In this document: one piece after another, positions 1-9,743 of the stretch | Layout: each line of letters opens with the position of its first letter | How positions within the stretch are numbered: position 1 is the stretch's first letter | Source: Paludibacter sp. | GTDB taxonomy: Bacteria; Bacteroidota; Bacteroidia; Bacteroidales; Paludibacteraceae | Direction of reading: 5' to 3' | DNA length: 64,000 nucleotides | Assembly (NCBI GenBank): GCA_028690665.1 | Contig: JAQVAV010000010.1 | Location: forward strand, 1 to 64,000 | Position numbers and translations under genes: made by a program | Notes under the pieces: generated by a model | The model's database searches: none | Seen by the model: the letters and a program-made list of their open reading frames with translations, nothing else | Told to the model about the DNA's origin: nothing

Positions 1-231
1 ATATACGCAAATAAACAATGCTATATTTTAATAGATAAATAATAGATTATATCTTTGTAAATCAATAGCTTTAAATACATTGTTAGATTTAACTAAATAG
101 TAATTGTGGAACGGTAATCTCCACAAATTCTCACAAAACCTTTTGTATAAAGGATTTTAGACGGATTTTGTTCAAAACCCGGCACAAAAACGGCATTAGG
201 TATAATATTTACTATAGGCTGAAAAATCAGC
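1..231. other. Gene-free left edge of the window
   Basis: No frame on either strand gives a recognisable protein here. The stretch is AT-rich. It contains a TATCTTTG motif on the plus strand at 50-57, which fits the Bacteroidetes -7 consensus, but no plus-strand gene follows it. It also holds an imperfect palindrome described separately. This DNA lies where the missing 3' part of the decayed GH2 gene would be expected, so it is probably replacement or decayed sequence. Confidence 0.5.
131..148. promoter_or_regulatory. Degenerate operator-like palindrome
   Basis: TCACAAAACCTTTTGTAT matches the perfect palindrome at 14722-14739 at all but three of 18 positions. Its inner arms (ACAAAA/TTTTGT) are intact, but the central CG is CC. 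It may be a second, weaker site for the same regulator or a decayed one. No confident promoter or gene is attached to it inside the window. Confidence 0.25.
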
Positions 232-810
232 TTACAGTAGAAAAAATGTCCATACCTCAAATTTTATCGGAGCAAACAACAACCTATTGGCATTAAAGTT
301 TTTATTGTTCCATTGAAAAGTACTGCCGGTTGCTTTTTCGTGATAGTTCCAGCTATTATCAACACGTACAGCAATTACATTATCGGCTCCCGGAAAAATA
401 AATGGAGTGAGATCGAACCCGAAAGCCATTACTCCGTTTTCGTGAATGCCGACATATTGTCCGTTGACATAAACCTCTGCTCCGAAACGAACACCCTCGA
501 ATTCGATAAATATTTGCTGATTCTCGGTGACTGAAGGTATTTTGAAATGTTTGCGATACCAGACAATAGTATCTGTCAGTTGTTCGATATGTACGCGGAA
601 AGCTTCGTCTTCATTAAAAGCGTGCGGCAAAGTAATCGTTTTTCAATCCGAATCGTTGAAATCAATATCTTTTGTTTTTGTAATATCTCCGATTTTTAAT
701 TTCCAGTCGAAGTTGAAATTGTAAATCTGACGACTATCAGCAAAAGAGATATTATAAAATAATGTACTCAGAAATAAAACAATATAGACGGATTTGGATG
801 TTGTTTTTAT
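232..810 (-). pseudogene. Decayed glycoside hydrolase family 2 gene (5' part only)
   Basis: The readable part covers a signal peptide and most of the GH2 N-terminal sugar-binding domain (motifs LPHAFNED, VYVNGQYVG, GADNVIAVRVDN). GH2 enzymes are usually 600-1000 residues long; here only about 190 codons remain. Three lesions are visible. The codon where MKTTSK should begin is ATA, and an in-frame TAA lies four codons upstream, so there is no usable start. An in-frame TGA at 643-645 sits where GH2 proteins usually have Trp just before the LPH motif. The frame then runs out at 232, before the sandwich, barrel and catalytic Glu residues. The first two lesions are both explained by G-to-A changes. 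The gene lies at the end of a pectin-degradation cluster and was probably a beta-galactosidase or related enzyme. A single sequencing error could explain one lesion but not all three. Confidence 0.8.
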
Positions 811-844
811 GACAATTGATTACATAATAGCACTTTGAAATTAT

Positions 845-880
845 AAAAAGAGGATAATCGCCGGTTCCGACGATCATCCT
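845..880 (-). terminator. Rho-independent terminator after the PL1 gene
   Basis: On the minus strand a 14-bp stem (AGGATGATCGTCGG with its near-complement, the two imperfect positions allowing G-U pairs) closes on a two-base loop and is followed by CTTTTT. It lies just after the stop codon of the pectate lyase gene. Confidence 0.7.
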
Positions 881-899
881 CCATGAATATAATAAGAAC

Positions 900-3800
900 C
901 TATTTTTTTACTACTTTGTAGGTCGATTTAAGTTTATCATTGCTGTAAAGTTTTACGAAATATATTCCGTTACTCAATGAGCTAACATTCATTTGTACTT
1001 GTTTTTCATTCAACAAATCAGTTGATGTTAATAAACGGCCCTGCAAATTAACTAAAACAATTTTTGCATTGGCATAATTCTCATTCAGACTAATTGTCAG
1101 AAACTTGCTAACTGGGTTAGGCAATATCTGAATAACATCCTGATTGGGATTATTTACAGCATTTACATCTTCCTCTACTTTAAGAACACCGTTCGATAGA
1201 GTCCATTTCATGCCATCGCCAGGAGTCTCCGGAACTATGGAACTAAATGAACCTGAAATACCAGTCCCTGTAAATAAAGTGAACTCATCTCCAACCTGGG
1301 AGGTGCCGGTAATAGTCAGATTTAATGTTCCTGCTAGGACAACTGCACCTGTTGCTGCAACTTTATCGCTTAGTTTCATTGATCGGTTAATTTCCACATT
1401 TACCTGACTTCCGGATTTAAGTACAAGTCCGCCGACGTTCATGGTTGCAAAATTTGTCGGGCCAAGTGTCGGGTCTCCCGGTTGTAATGTTGCTCCCGAT
1501 TGAACTTCCACACTTCCTGGTATGGTTCCCTTCCCAGCTAAAGTAGCACCGTTCATTACTGTCACTTTACCGGTTCCGGTTTGTGTGCCGTCTATAATCA
1601 GCATACCGTCTTTTACAGTAGTTGCTCCGCTGTAGATATTAGCTCCGGTAAGTTTCCAGTAGCCGGTGCCTTCTTTCACTATGTTGGTGGTTCCTTTGTA
1701 ATTTTTGTCAGAACATTCGTTATTGATAAGGCCGTTGAAAGTTTCATCGGTGCCTGCTCCACCTATAACCCAGGTCATTGTTGCGGAATTGTTTTTTTTG
1801 TCGGCTCCTGACAGGTAAGAACCCGCCGGGCCGGATAAGCCTCCGAAATACATAGTACTTGCATTCTTCCAGCAAACAATTTTTGTATTACCAGAAGTTA
1901 CAACACGGGCATTCGGAATTCCTGTCGTATTATTCAGCATAAACTGATTCCCGTCAGAGGTCGTCCCGGTACCGTTCGCATAGACTGTTCCGCTGAACTG
2001 GGACCAGTCGCCCTGAATATATTCACGTACGTATGTTATATTGAAGTTCAATATCCCGCTACCGCTCACTTTGCTGTAAATATAGCAATTTCGGTAAGGT
2101 TCAAAAGACGAAGTTGTACCGTTGTTAACTACCAGATTACTGTAATAATTCTCATAAACGGTAGAAGAGCCTCCACTTGTTTTTACAGAACCTCCGTTCA
2201 AATGGTATTCTTTGGAGGCACTAAATGCATTGCCAATGGCATCGGCACCGTTAATTTCGAGCAATCCTCCGGAAACAGTAGTTATTCCTTCGTAAGTATT
2301 TAATCCTTTCAGCAATAAATTGCCAGTCCCTTTTTTTTCTAAACCTCCGGAGCCATCAATTATTCCTGTCATTGTAAGCACCGAGCCAGTTGTAGACACT
2401 CCAAGTGCGGCATCTCCTTCTAATTTTATGTTTCGGTCGGTTGATATTGTTGGCCCTGTATAAGCAAGTTCACCACCCTTTAGTACCAGATTGAAATTGT
2501 AGTTTTTCGAGGCTCCTATTGAACTTGGCAAGCCTCCGTTTGCTAATCTTGAGGCTTCAAGGACGCCGTTATAAATAACGGTTGCCCCAGTATAGGTATT
2601 GTTTGTTTGTAAAGCCAATGTTCCTGTACCGGTTTTGTTTACCGAGCCGGTTCCTGAAATAGAGCCGGTTCCTGAAACAGTGTACGATGAGTCAGCATCA
2701 ACCACCAACGCTTTTATTCCGGCAGTCTCGTTCAACGTAATTGAATTGACGGAAGAATTTCCGAAGAGAACTTTTGCACTGTCGGTAAAAACCATATTGG
2801 CTTCGGACCCAGACCAGTTTCCGGACGATTTATCCCATGAATTCCCGGTATTTCCAGTCCATGTCAGATCCGGAGAATAAGATGATAAATCAAGTACAGC
2901 AACCGGCACAGGTTTGGTTTTTACACTCAACTCATTCGAATAATCAGAATATCCGGCAGTATTGTAAGCCCTAACTCTGAGAGAGACTACTTCTTCGGGG
3001 TTTAAACCAGTAACCTGAAATGTGTTTTCGTTGACTCCGGTACGGCCAACTTCAGTATAAGTGCCGCCGACTTTCTTTTCGATGCAATATCCGTCTTCTT
3101 TATCCGTAAAGTCGAACCAATATAAATAAATATCGTTTTGTGTTGTCGAGTCGGCTACAAGGCAAAGCGGAGCGCGTAAAAAATCCTGAGAATCGTTATC
3201 TGTAATGCTATTGATATAATTTTCGATATTCAGATAACCGTTGGATGCGAGCGTTACAGCATCGGAAGCCAGAGAAGGATTTAATCCGTTAGCAGTTTCC
3301 CAATCGTCCGGAATTCCGTCGTTGTCAGTATCTGTTTTCTTTGTTCCGCTCCAGACTGTCCACGAAGAAGGAGCCCCGATGGAATTTTCAGTTTCGTTGG
3401 TAATAATTTCGCCCCGTAATCCGAACGATTTTACCTCGTTTACGACATAACAATCGAGCAAATCGCGGTATGGTAAAGAAGCACCTACCGATGGTAACAG
3501 AGAGTCGATAATCGACTCGGCCGGCCACGTTGGTACAGCAGGATAGTTATATGGAATGCTCTGAAAATCAGGGTCTCCGTTGTATTCGCTTTCCGGTACC
3601 AAATAACCGTTTAATGCCCCATTCCGATCTTTGTCCCACCAGTTATCATCAGCATATATGTGATAATTGGAATTGGCTCCGCTTAAAGCATTGACCGACT
3701 TTTCGGGACCGTTGATAAAATAATTGCTCACACAGTTGGCATACGATTGCCCTTCGGAATCACCTCCCATAAGATAGGCTCCCGACGACCAGTTGTAAAC

Positions 3801-4472
3801 CATATTGTTGACATACTGATTAACACCTTTGATTTTATTATTCCGCGTATCATTGTCAACATACAAATTGCGATAAAGAGTTACACCTCCGTCCGTCTGA
3901 ATTAATCCGCCGGCAGAATGGCTGAGCAATCCCTGTGCAATAATGGAATTTTGAATGGTGATATTGCTGATGTCGCTGCCACTAACGGAAAAAGTTTCGT
4001 CGCGTCCCCATGAAACGGAAACATGATCGAAAATCATATTATTGCCATTGGCAACCCCGCAGGCATCCTTCCCGCTATCGCCAACTGCTCCCATACGCAT
4101 GCGTAAATAACGGCAAATGACGTTGTTGGCTCCGGAATAAGAAAATCCATTCCCATAAATGGTTATGCCTTCTCCGGGTGCAGTTTGCCCGGCGATATAG
4201 ATATTGGATGAAATAACAATCCGGCTGGAAATTTTGATGACTCCCGCCACATCGAATACAACAACTCGATTGGAGGAACTCACTGCATCCCGAAACGACC
4301 CTGTTCCAGAATCATTCAGGTTAGTAACATGATACACTGTTGGAGAAGAAGATGCCCGGACTCCTTTGGCATATTTTCCAAAACCCTCGGCTCCGGGAAA
4401 AGCTACAAGCTGCGCATACGAAATGCATATTGACAAAGCTATAGCTGACAAAATAAGTAATGATTTTCGCAT
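900..4472 (-). CDS. Secreted PL1-type pectate lyase with FN3, beta-strand repeats and T9SS tail
   Basis: Predicted to cleave pectate outside the cell or on its surface by beta-elimination. A signal peptide (residues 1-20) is followed by a pectate lyase beta-helix domain (about 22-375) opening with FPGAEGFG, with the family features VTNLNDSGTGSFRDAV, AGQTAPG and DHVSVSWGRDE. A Ca-binding DTDNDGIPDDWE motif near 380-395 and a fibronectin type III domain (about 430-520) come next. From about 530 to 1060 run autotransporter-associated beta-strand repeats, each with a G(T)GxLxLxGxNTYxGxT-like core (near 620, 720 and 945). The last 85 residues are a T9SS type A sorting domain (ILPNP, LQGR, LSNGIYFVKL). 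At 1190 residues it is far longer than a simple PL1 enzyme because of the repeat stalk. It is transcribed towards the decayed GH2 gene and lies downstream of the esterase and other lyases. Substrate fine specificity cannot be read. Confidence 0.9.
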   Translation of the reverse strand: MRKSLLILSAIALSICISYAQLVAFPGAEGFGKYAKGVRASSSPTVYHVTNLNDSGTGSFRDAVSSSNRVVVFDVAGVIKISSRIVISSNIYIAGQTAPGEGITIYGNGFSYSGANNVICRYLRMRMGAVGDSGKDACGVANGNNMIFDHVSVSWGRDETFSVSGSDISNITIQNSIIAQGLLSHSAGGLIQTDGGVTLYRNLYVDNDTRNNKIKGVNQYVNNMVYNWSSGAYLMGGDSEGQSYANCVSNYFINGPEKSVNALSGANSNYHIYADDNWWDKDRNGALNGYLVPESEYNGDPDFQSIPYNYPAVPTWPAESIIDSLLPSVGASLPYRDLLDCYVVNEVKSFGLRGEIITNETENSIGAPSSWTVWSGTKKTDTDNDGIPDDWETANGLNPSLASDAVTLASNGYLNIENYINSITDNDSQDFLRAPLCLVADSTTQNDIYLYWFDFTDKEDGYCIEKKVGGTYTEVGRTGVNENTFQVTGLNPEEVVSLRVRAYNTAGYSDYSNELSVKTKPVPVAVLDLSSYSPDLTWTGNTGNSWDKSSGNWSGSEANMVFTDSAKVLFGNSSVNSITLNETAGIKALVVDADSSYTVSGTGSISGTGSVNKTGTGTLALQTNNTYTGATVIYNGVLEASRLANGGLPSSIGASKNYNFNLVLKGGELAYTGPTISTDRNIKLEGDAALGVSTTGSVLTMTGIIDGSGGLEKKGTGNLLLKGLNTYEGITTVSGGLLEINGADAIGNAFSASKEYHLNGGSVKTSGGSSTVYENYYSNLVVNNGTTSSFEPYRNCYIYSKVSGSGILNFNITYVREYIQGDWSQFSGTVYANGTGTTSDGNQFMLNNTTGIPNARVVTSGNTKIVCWKNASTMYFGGLSGPAGSYLSGADKKNNSATMTWVIGGAGTDETFNGLINNECSDKNYKGTTNIVKEGTGYWKLTGANIYSGATTVKDGMLIIDGTQTGTGKVTVMNGATLAGKGTIPGSVEVQSGATLQPGDPTLGPTNFATMNVGGLVLKSGSQVNVEINRSMKLSDKVAATGAVVLAGTLNLTITGTSQVGDEFTLFTGTGISGSFSSIVPETPGDGMKWTLSNGVLKVEEDVNAVNNPNQDVIQILPNPVSKFLTISLNENYANAKIVLVNLQGRLLTSTDLLNEKQVQMNVSSLSNGIYFVKLYSNDKLKSTYKVVKK

Positions 4473-4496
4473 ATAATTTTATTAGATTTTAATATT

Positions 4497-4504
4497 CAAA
4501 AATA
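4497..4504 (-). promoter_or_regulatory. Possible -7 element of the PL1 gene
   Basis: TATTTTTG on the minus strand fits TAnnTTTG and lies 25 bases before the start codon. No convincing -33 box is seen at the right distance, so this is only a candidate. Confidence 0.3.
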
Positions 4505-4664
4505 TAAAACGTAATACAGGTCGATACTAATTTAATTGATTGATAGCATCGAGTTTTTGACTTATTTTTCGAGAAGGGAAACGAAATATCAAACTGTTCT
4601 ATTACTACACGAAATAATGTTAAAATGGCTCGCGTTCAATTTCCCTGTGGAATCAAATCCAAAG

Positions 4665-6101
4665 TCACCAATTATCTGTTCTGAAAGGTGAGGCCGGCAG
4701 ACCCGTACCATTGCAAAAATTCGGCATGGCTGTTTCGTCCCACGCAAAATGAACTGCGACCGGAGTTTCTACATCCGGAGAACTTACAACCAGCTTTTGA
4801 CCTCTGACAATAGCTTTTGCCGGATAAAATTTTTTGTCAGATCCTGCAATCGTGAACCATGTCAGGGATTTTCCATCGGAACTTTTCAACCCTGTTTTGG
4901 TATGCTTGAATTTTAAAATTATCTTCCCCTTTTTTATTTTCATACCTTTATATAAAGGCCCGGAATACTCTGATTTTGAGCCATAATCCAGGGCTAAAGC
5001 CCACAGCGACAAACGCCGGCCAACTTCCCATTTATAACTGGGATGAATATTTTTGAGATCATCTACCAAATCGGTAGTCACTACCATGCCACTATGCGGG
5101 AATTCGAGGCATTTAGCTTGTTTTTCCCAATAATAAGGCAATAAATCCGTTTCATGTCTGTATTTGTCTTTGGTTCTGTGGCTATAATAGTATGGAGCAA
5201 TCTGTACAAAGTAAAATGCCAGATCATCATCTTTCCAAAGAGATTTCCACGTATCGAGCATAAGTTTCGTTTTGATAACAAAAGAGCTTGTATCGTGTAC
5301 CATTACATTCGATTCGCCCTGATACCAGGTAAATCCTTTTATGGTATACGGAATTATCGGTTTGAGCATTCCTTCGAACATTTTACCCGGTACCATACCA
5401 TCGATTTTAAAATTGTTCCGTCCTTTCAGACTATCTCTAAAAAAAGACGATTGCCGATAAGCATACGCGGGAGTCCACTGCTCAACCCGTGTGCCACCCC
5501 ATGAAGTAGAAATAATTCCAACCGGAACGTTAAGATTCTCTGCCAGATTTTTTCCAAAAAAATATGCTACTGCCGAAGCATATTTTAATGTTGTATCGTT
5601 ACAATCTTTCCAACCATCTGTGGGCAACACCGGCATTAGTTTGTGTTCGACATACAAAAAGCGAATCAACGGATTTTTAGGAACGGCCAATTCTTTTGCT
5701 GCTAAATCTTCACCTTTTGCCGGAGCGGCATATCTTTTCAAATGTCGATCCATGGGATACTCCATGTTAGATTGACCGGAGCAAAGCCAGACTTCGCCAA
5801 CCAGTATGTTCTGTAAAATAATTGTATTTGATCCGGTTATTGTCATTGAGCGGGGTTCGGCAGAAGCCTTCATGGGATCGAGTTGTACCAGCCAATTTCC
5901 TTGCGGGTCAGTTTCAGTTTCCTTTTCCTGTCCGGCAAATGCTACTGTGATTTTTTCATCGGCACCGGCAGTTCCCCATATATTTACAGGTTTGCCCTGT
6001 TGTAATACCATGTTGTTTGTGAGTACTTTTGGAAGCAATACCTGAGCATATACTCCGGATAAAATCAATAAAGAAAAGATTAGAATTAAATATTTTTTCA
6101 T
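4665..6101 (-). CDS. Sialate O-acetylesterase-like carbohydrate esterase
   Basis: Predicted periplasmic or secreted SGNH-type esterase that removes O-acetyl groups from glycans. In this setting the likely substrate is acetylated pectin or rhamnogalacturonan rather than sialic acid. A signal peptide covers residues 1-20. Family features are the nucleophile block GQSNMEYP with Ser111, SWGGTRVEQW, TWYQGESNV near 258-266, and a late Asp...His segment around DLKNIHPSY (His353), which would supply the rest of the triad. The length, 478 residues, is usual for the family (DUF303/SASA). It lies between the PL1 and PL26-type lyases on the same strand, with 120-190 base gaps, so co-regulation is likely but a single transcript is not shown. 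The name 'sialate' is inherited from the family; the pectin role is inferred from the neighbours. Confidence 0.85.
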   Translation of the reverse strand: MKKYLILIFSLLILSGVYAQVLLPKVLTNNMVLQQGKPVNIWGTAGADEKITVAFAGQEKETETDPQGNWLVQLDPMKASAEPRSMTITGSNTIILQNILVGEVWLCSGQSNMEYPMDRHLKRYAAPAKGEDLAAKELAVPKNPLIRFLYVEHKLMPVLPTDGWKDCNDTTLKYASAVAYFFGKNLAENLNVPVGIISTSWGGTRVEQWTPAYAYRQSSFFRDSLKGRNNFKIDGMVPGKMFEGMLKPIIPYTIKGFTWYQGESNVMVHDTSSFVIKTKLMLDTWKSLWKDDDLAFYFVQIAPYYYSHRTKDKYRHETDLLPYYWEKQAKCLEFPHSGMVVTTDLVDDLKNIHPSYKWEVGRRLSLWALALDYGSKSEYSGPLYKGMKIKKGKIILKFKHTKTGLKSSDGKSLTWFTIAGSDKKFYPAKAIVRGQKLVVSSPDVETPVAVHFAWDETAMPNFCNGTGLPASPFRTDNW

Positions 6102-6224
6102 TTTTTCAGCATAAAAAATGCCCCGGTCTTAATCGGGATTTAGAACGAAGATGTTGAATGTTTGTCGAATAAGAATCCTCGATCAGGATATTAGACCTGT
6201 TATAATTTTAGTATATGTAAAAAT

Positions 6225-9200
6225 TCATTTTTCATGTATATTGCATTCGGGTTTGGAAACTTTAAAATCCGAAAACAAAGATACCCGGGAACCCATCAGA
6301 CGCAAACCTATTCTGCCAGATGTCAGTTCAGGATATTCCGATAAATTCCAATGACAAAGTTTTTCGTGATTGTCTCCTGTTATTTTCATATAAATATCAT
6401 CATTGTTCCGGATTACGGTAATGTGGTATTTTATGCCCTTTCGAAAAAGTCCGGTACGTAAGTATTCCGGTAACAAAGCGGTGCCGGCAAGTCCTTTTCC
6501 ACGTTCGGGCAAATACCGGCGGGCACGAATGTAATCTTCCGAGAGTAAATCGTTGTTGTTTTCGAAGGCAGCAAAACTTACATGAAACGCATTAATATGT
6601 TCGTAATATTGCTTCATTGCCGGCACTTTTCGCAATTCATTCCATTGACTAATGTCCTCTACATAAGGATTTTTACCGCTTCCTTCGGCAAAGAGATAGA
6701 GAATATTTACATACTTTGTTGCATCATCGAGCTTTACAAAATCAAAATCCACCCGTAAATTTCCTTCAAACGATTTCTTAGTCCATAATACGGCATGATC
6801 GGCATCGGAAGCAGCTACACGTCCGGCTTTGAAGGTCATTCCTCCGGAAGTGTATTTCAATTGCGCTTTTTCTCCGTCGAGAAACCAGTTTTCGTTGTGC
6901 TGTTTTTTTAGATCGTCGGCAAAAATAATCTGCCAGCTTTGATTTTCGAGTGCTGAAAATGTTCTTTTGTCCTCAGCTTCCTTTTTATCCGGAATTTTGT
7001 CTCCGATCAATTCAAGCATCATAATGGCATTCAGTCCCCATTGGGCTGTCCCGTTTGTCCCGATAAATGGATTTTCGTGTACAGGATTCAAAACATTGGG
7101 TATATCAACTATTTTTGAACCATAGATATTTCTCATACCCATAGAATACTTAGCTTTACGGTTCCAGCCTCCGAAAAATTCCGCCCATGCCCGATCAGCC
7201 AGTTTGTCATCATGCAGTTCGCATGCAGCAAAGGCGGTTAATCGTGGTGTGCGGAAATTAATATCACCCCAGTTGCTGTTGCTGATATTCCGTAGACTAT
7301 CATTTCCCGGCATGCTGTAGTACCGGCAATATTCCGTAAATGTTTTTCTGAATGGTTTATAATCGAGCATATCAAAAAGTTCCATCAAAATTTCATATCC
7401 TCCCATAATTGTAGCCAAATGATTCTTGTTGGTAACTCCGTTTTTTCCATCGTACCATAATTTTCCGCTTTCCGGATCGTATGAAAGTCCGTTGGGGCCT
7501 GTAAACAGATTATCAGGCAGCAGTGATAAACTTTTTAATCCTGTCAGAATTTTATCCCGGTATTTTGTGTCTCCGGTACGTTCCCAGGCCGTCATCCAGT
7601 TTCCGGCTAACGCAAGCCAGTCCGGTCCCCAGCGCAGACGCATTGGCCCACTATACGGAAATTTATCTTTAGGCTGCGCAATACGCAAAGGCTCAAATTT
7701 TACCAGCGCTTTTTCTGCTTCCAGAGATTCCTGCATCAAATCGCCACAACGTTCATCCGTGGTCAGATAATAATAAAAACGCTTCCACGCCGCCTGTCCG
7801 ATTCGCGCTTCTTTTGATCCGCAACCCCAGTGTGAAACATTGTGCCTGCTACCCAGACCCTTCATTTCACCATCGTGGTAACAGTCGACTTCCGAGGTAT
7901 GCCGGGTCATAGCTTCGGCCATGCGGTAAATATCTCCCCGGCCGGAGCGAAGGAATGAATACCATAGCCAGTTGTTGGGTGCCAGTTCCGTATTATCCCA
8001 GGCATATCCGCCAATGTCGTAGCGCCATACATGCCGGACATGATCGTAAGTGTGCATTACATCGCCGAAATTCCAGAATCCGTACCAGTGGCGCTCCTCT
8101 ACCGAACGTTTATAATATAAAAAAGCACTGTCCAGTTGATCCTCAATCCACACTTTCGTTGGATGGAAACGATCGGGGAGGCTCCACATTCCGAAAGCTT
8201 TTACGGCATGCAAATAATCCGGACTACATGCAAGCTGAGGGGGTGTCATTCCCGAATTTGCGAGATTTACAGATTCTTCTTTGTCCGGAAGTGTATCAAA
8301 AGGAGTTAATACAATTTCGGAAGTACGTGCAATGCCATAAGGTGTACTTAGTCCATTCTGTACATCTTCATAAGTAGCCAATAAATCGTGAGCAATGGTA
8401 TCGTAATGACGGAAATCCATTGCTTCCGTCTCTTTAGTCCATAACCAGAGAGTCAGGCAGGCTTCGGTTGTCCGTGCATTATTTATTTCCAATGCAGCGG
8501 GATAAGATTGCCAAAAATCCTTGAGCGATACGGCCAAACCTCCTGATACATCGCCTACTAAAGCGAAACCAGCCGCATGTTCCCCATCGTCGGCGTGAAG
8601 CCACGACGAATTTTTGTTGGTTCTTTTGAATACCGAAAACCCATCACAACCCGGTTGAACTAATTTATAGTCGTTCCAGGAGGCAAAATGCTGATAAAAG
8701 GTATAAGCCTGCGGATCATCCCGGGTTATTTCTGGCAAACGTTCACCTTTAAATTGTCTTTCTGGTAAGGTCATATCTCCTTTGAAACGAAAAGGATCAC
8801 GACCAATAAGCGGCTTCACGGCTTCCGACCATAATCCACCTTTTTCGCTGGCAAACCGTATATGTCTGTTATGATCAGCCTCGCGCATGGGTACGCCAAA
8901 ACTTATTCCCAACGATTTTATAAAATCTTTGTATTGATTTCCGTTATATTCGAAGCTGTTTACAAGTCTGATTTGCTTTTGTCCTGCATAGAAATAAAGC
9001 CGGACTGTAAACGGAAAGAGTTTTCTGTTTGTTTTTGGTGCATAAAACACACCTGTGATTTTCAATACCGAACGTACCGGGCCGCTCTGCTCGACAGTTA
9101 CCTGATTAATTTCACTTTGAAAATGTTCATACGAAAGAATATCTTCATCGGCTTTATCTCTGTTTTCAAGAGAACAAACTAAATGTCCGTTTCGGGCAAT

Positions 9201-9647
9201 CAGCCGGTCTTTTATTTTAATTGATCCGATAAGTTCACTTCCCGATTTATTGACCACACAATTTATAGCTCCTGTATTTACTGTGATGGTTTTCCCGTTT
9301 TCAAGTATTTTAATCTCGTTTTCGGTTTTCCTATGTTTTGGTGCTGGTATTAATAAGAATTCTTGTAAGTTATCAGTAACAGCTGCACATCCCAGCCATT
9401 TTATACTTCCATCGGGCCAGTATGCCAATGGCCATGTTTGCAGATCCAATGTCTGCCCCTGAGAGTTCTGCAATTCGAAAGACTGTTTTTTTTTAACCTC
9501 TCCTTTAGCAAACGGAACTCCCCAGCTAACCCCGGTTGCTGTTGTTGGTTGGGTATCAATCCAGTGTAGTTTTACAGGCTGAATAGCCTGAATACCTGAT
9601 GATACTACCAGTAATATGAGTATAAGTCTGTATTTAAATAATTTCAT
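6225..9647 (-). CDS. PL26-type exo-rhamnogalacturonan lyase (PcRGLX/YetA-like)
   Basis: Likely releases unsaturated disaccharides from the end of rhamnogalacturonan I chains. A signal peptide (about 1-21) leads into a RIFT-barrel-like N-terminal domain containing TGVSWGVPFAKGEV and LAYWPDGSIKWLG, which are typical of the PcRGLX/YetA family. A central beta-sandwich follows, then a large alpha/alpha-toroid domain (about 430-900) with many Trp and Tyr residues (RHWYGFWNFGDVMHTYD, GGYAWDNTEL, RHNVSHWGCGSKEAR). The last 200 residues resemble the concanavalin-like DUF1961 fold, known from YesU in Bacillus rhamnogalacturonan clusters. The neighbours, PL11 endolyase and acetylesterase, fit an RG-I pathway. 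The family assignment rests on recalled sequence motifs; the exact substrate is inferred. Confidence 0.75.
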   Translation of the reverse strand: MKLFKYRLILILLVVSSGIQAIQPVKLHWIDTQPTTATGVSWGVPFAKGEVKKKQSFELQNSQGQTLDLQTWPLAYWPDGSIKWLGCAAVTDNLQEFLLIPAPKHRKTENEIKILENGKTITVNTGAINCVVNKSGSELIGSIKIKDRLIARNGHLVCSLENRDKADEDILSYEHFQSEINQVTVEQSGPVRSVLKITGVFYAPKTNRKLFPFTVRLYFYAGQKQIRLVNSFEYNGNQYKDFIKSLGISFGVPMREADHNRHIRFASEKGGLWSEAVKPLIGRDPFRFKGDMTLPERQFKGERLPEITRDDPQAYTFYQHFASWNDYKLVQPGCDGFSVFKRTNKNSSWLHADDGEHAAGFALVGDVSGGLAVSLKDFWQSYPAALEINNARTTEACLTLWLWTKETEAMDFRHYDTIAHDLLATYEDVQNGLSTPYGIARTSEIVLTPFDTLPDKEESVNLANSGMTPPQLACSPDYLHAVKAFGMWSLPDRFHPTKVWIEDQLDSAFLYYKRSVEERHWYGFWNFGDVMHTYDHVRHVWRYDIGGYAWDNTELAPNNWLWYSFLRSGRGDIYRMAEAMTRHTSEVDCYHDGEMKGLGSRHNVSHWGCGSKEARIGQAAWKRFYYYLTTDERCGDLMQESLEAEKALVKFEPLRIAQPKDKFPYSGPMRLRWGPDWLALAGNWMTAWERTGDTKYRDKILTGLKSLSLLPDNLFTGPNGLSYDPESGKLWYDGKNGVTNKNHLATIMGGYEILMELFDMLDYKPFRKTFTEYCRYYSMPGNDSLRNISNSNWGDINFRTPRLTAFAACELHDDKLADRAWAEFFGGWNRKAKYSMGMRNIYGSKIVDIPNVLNPVHENPFIGTNGTAQWGLNAIMMLELIGDKIPDKKEAEDKRTFSALENQSWQIIFADDLKKQHNENWFLDGEKAQLKYTSGGMTFKAGRVAASDADHAVLWTKKSFEGNLRVDFDFVKLDDATKYVNILYLFAEGSGKNPYVEDISQWNELRKVPAMKQYYEHINAFHVSFAAFENNNDLLSEDYIRARRYLPERGKGLAGTALLPEYLRTGLFRKGIKYHITVIRNNDDIYMKITGDNHEKLCHWNLSEYPELTSGRIGLRLMGSRVSLFSDFKVSKPECNIHEK

Positions 9648-9677
9648 TATTCTTTTAAAAGTTTCTCAACACAGAAA

Positions 9678-9709
9678 CGCAAAGTTCAGATTTTCATCAT
9701 CACTTTGCG
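9678..9709. repeat. Inverted repeat after the PL11 gene
   Basis: CGCAAAGT and ACTTTGCG are perfect 8-base arms separated by 16 bases, inside a longer AT-rich context with CACA/TGTG at the outside. It lies just beyond the stop codon of the PL11 gene and may act as a weak transcript end or RNA stabiliser. The T-run expected of a classical terminator is short (TTTCTG). Confidence 0.45.
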
Positions 9710-9743
9710 CCTCTTGTGGATATTTATAAAAATCACAAAATAA

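Noticed and set aside
1-231. Continuation of the GH2 gene in another frame to the left edge
   Set aside because: All three minus-strand frames were read; none shows GH2 sandwich or barrel motifs.
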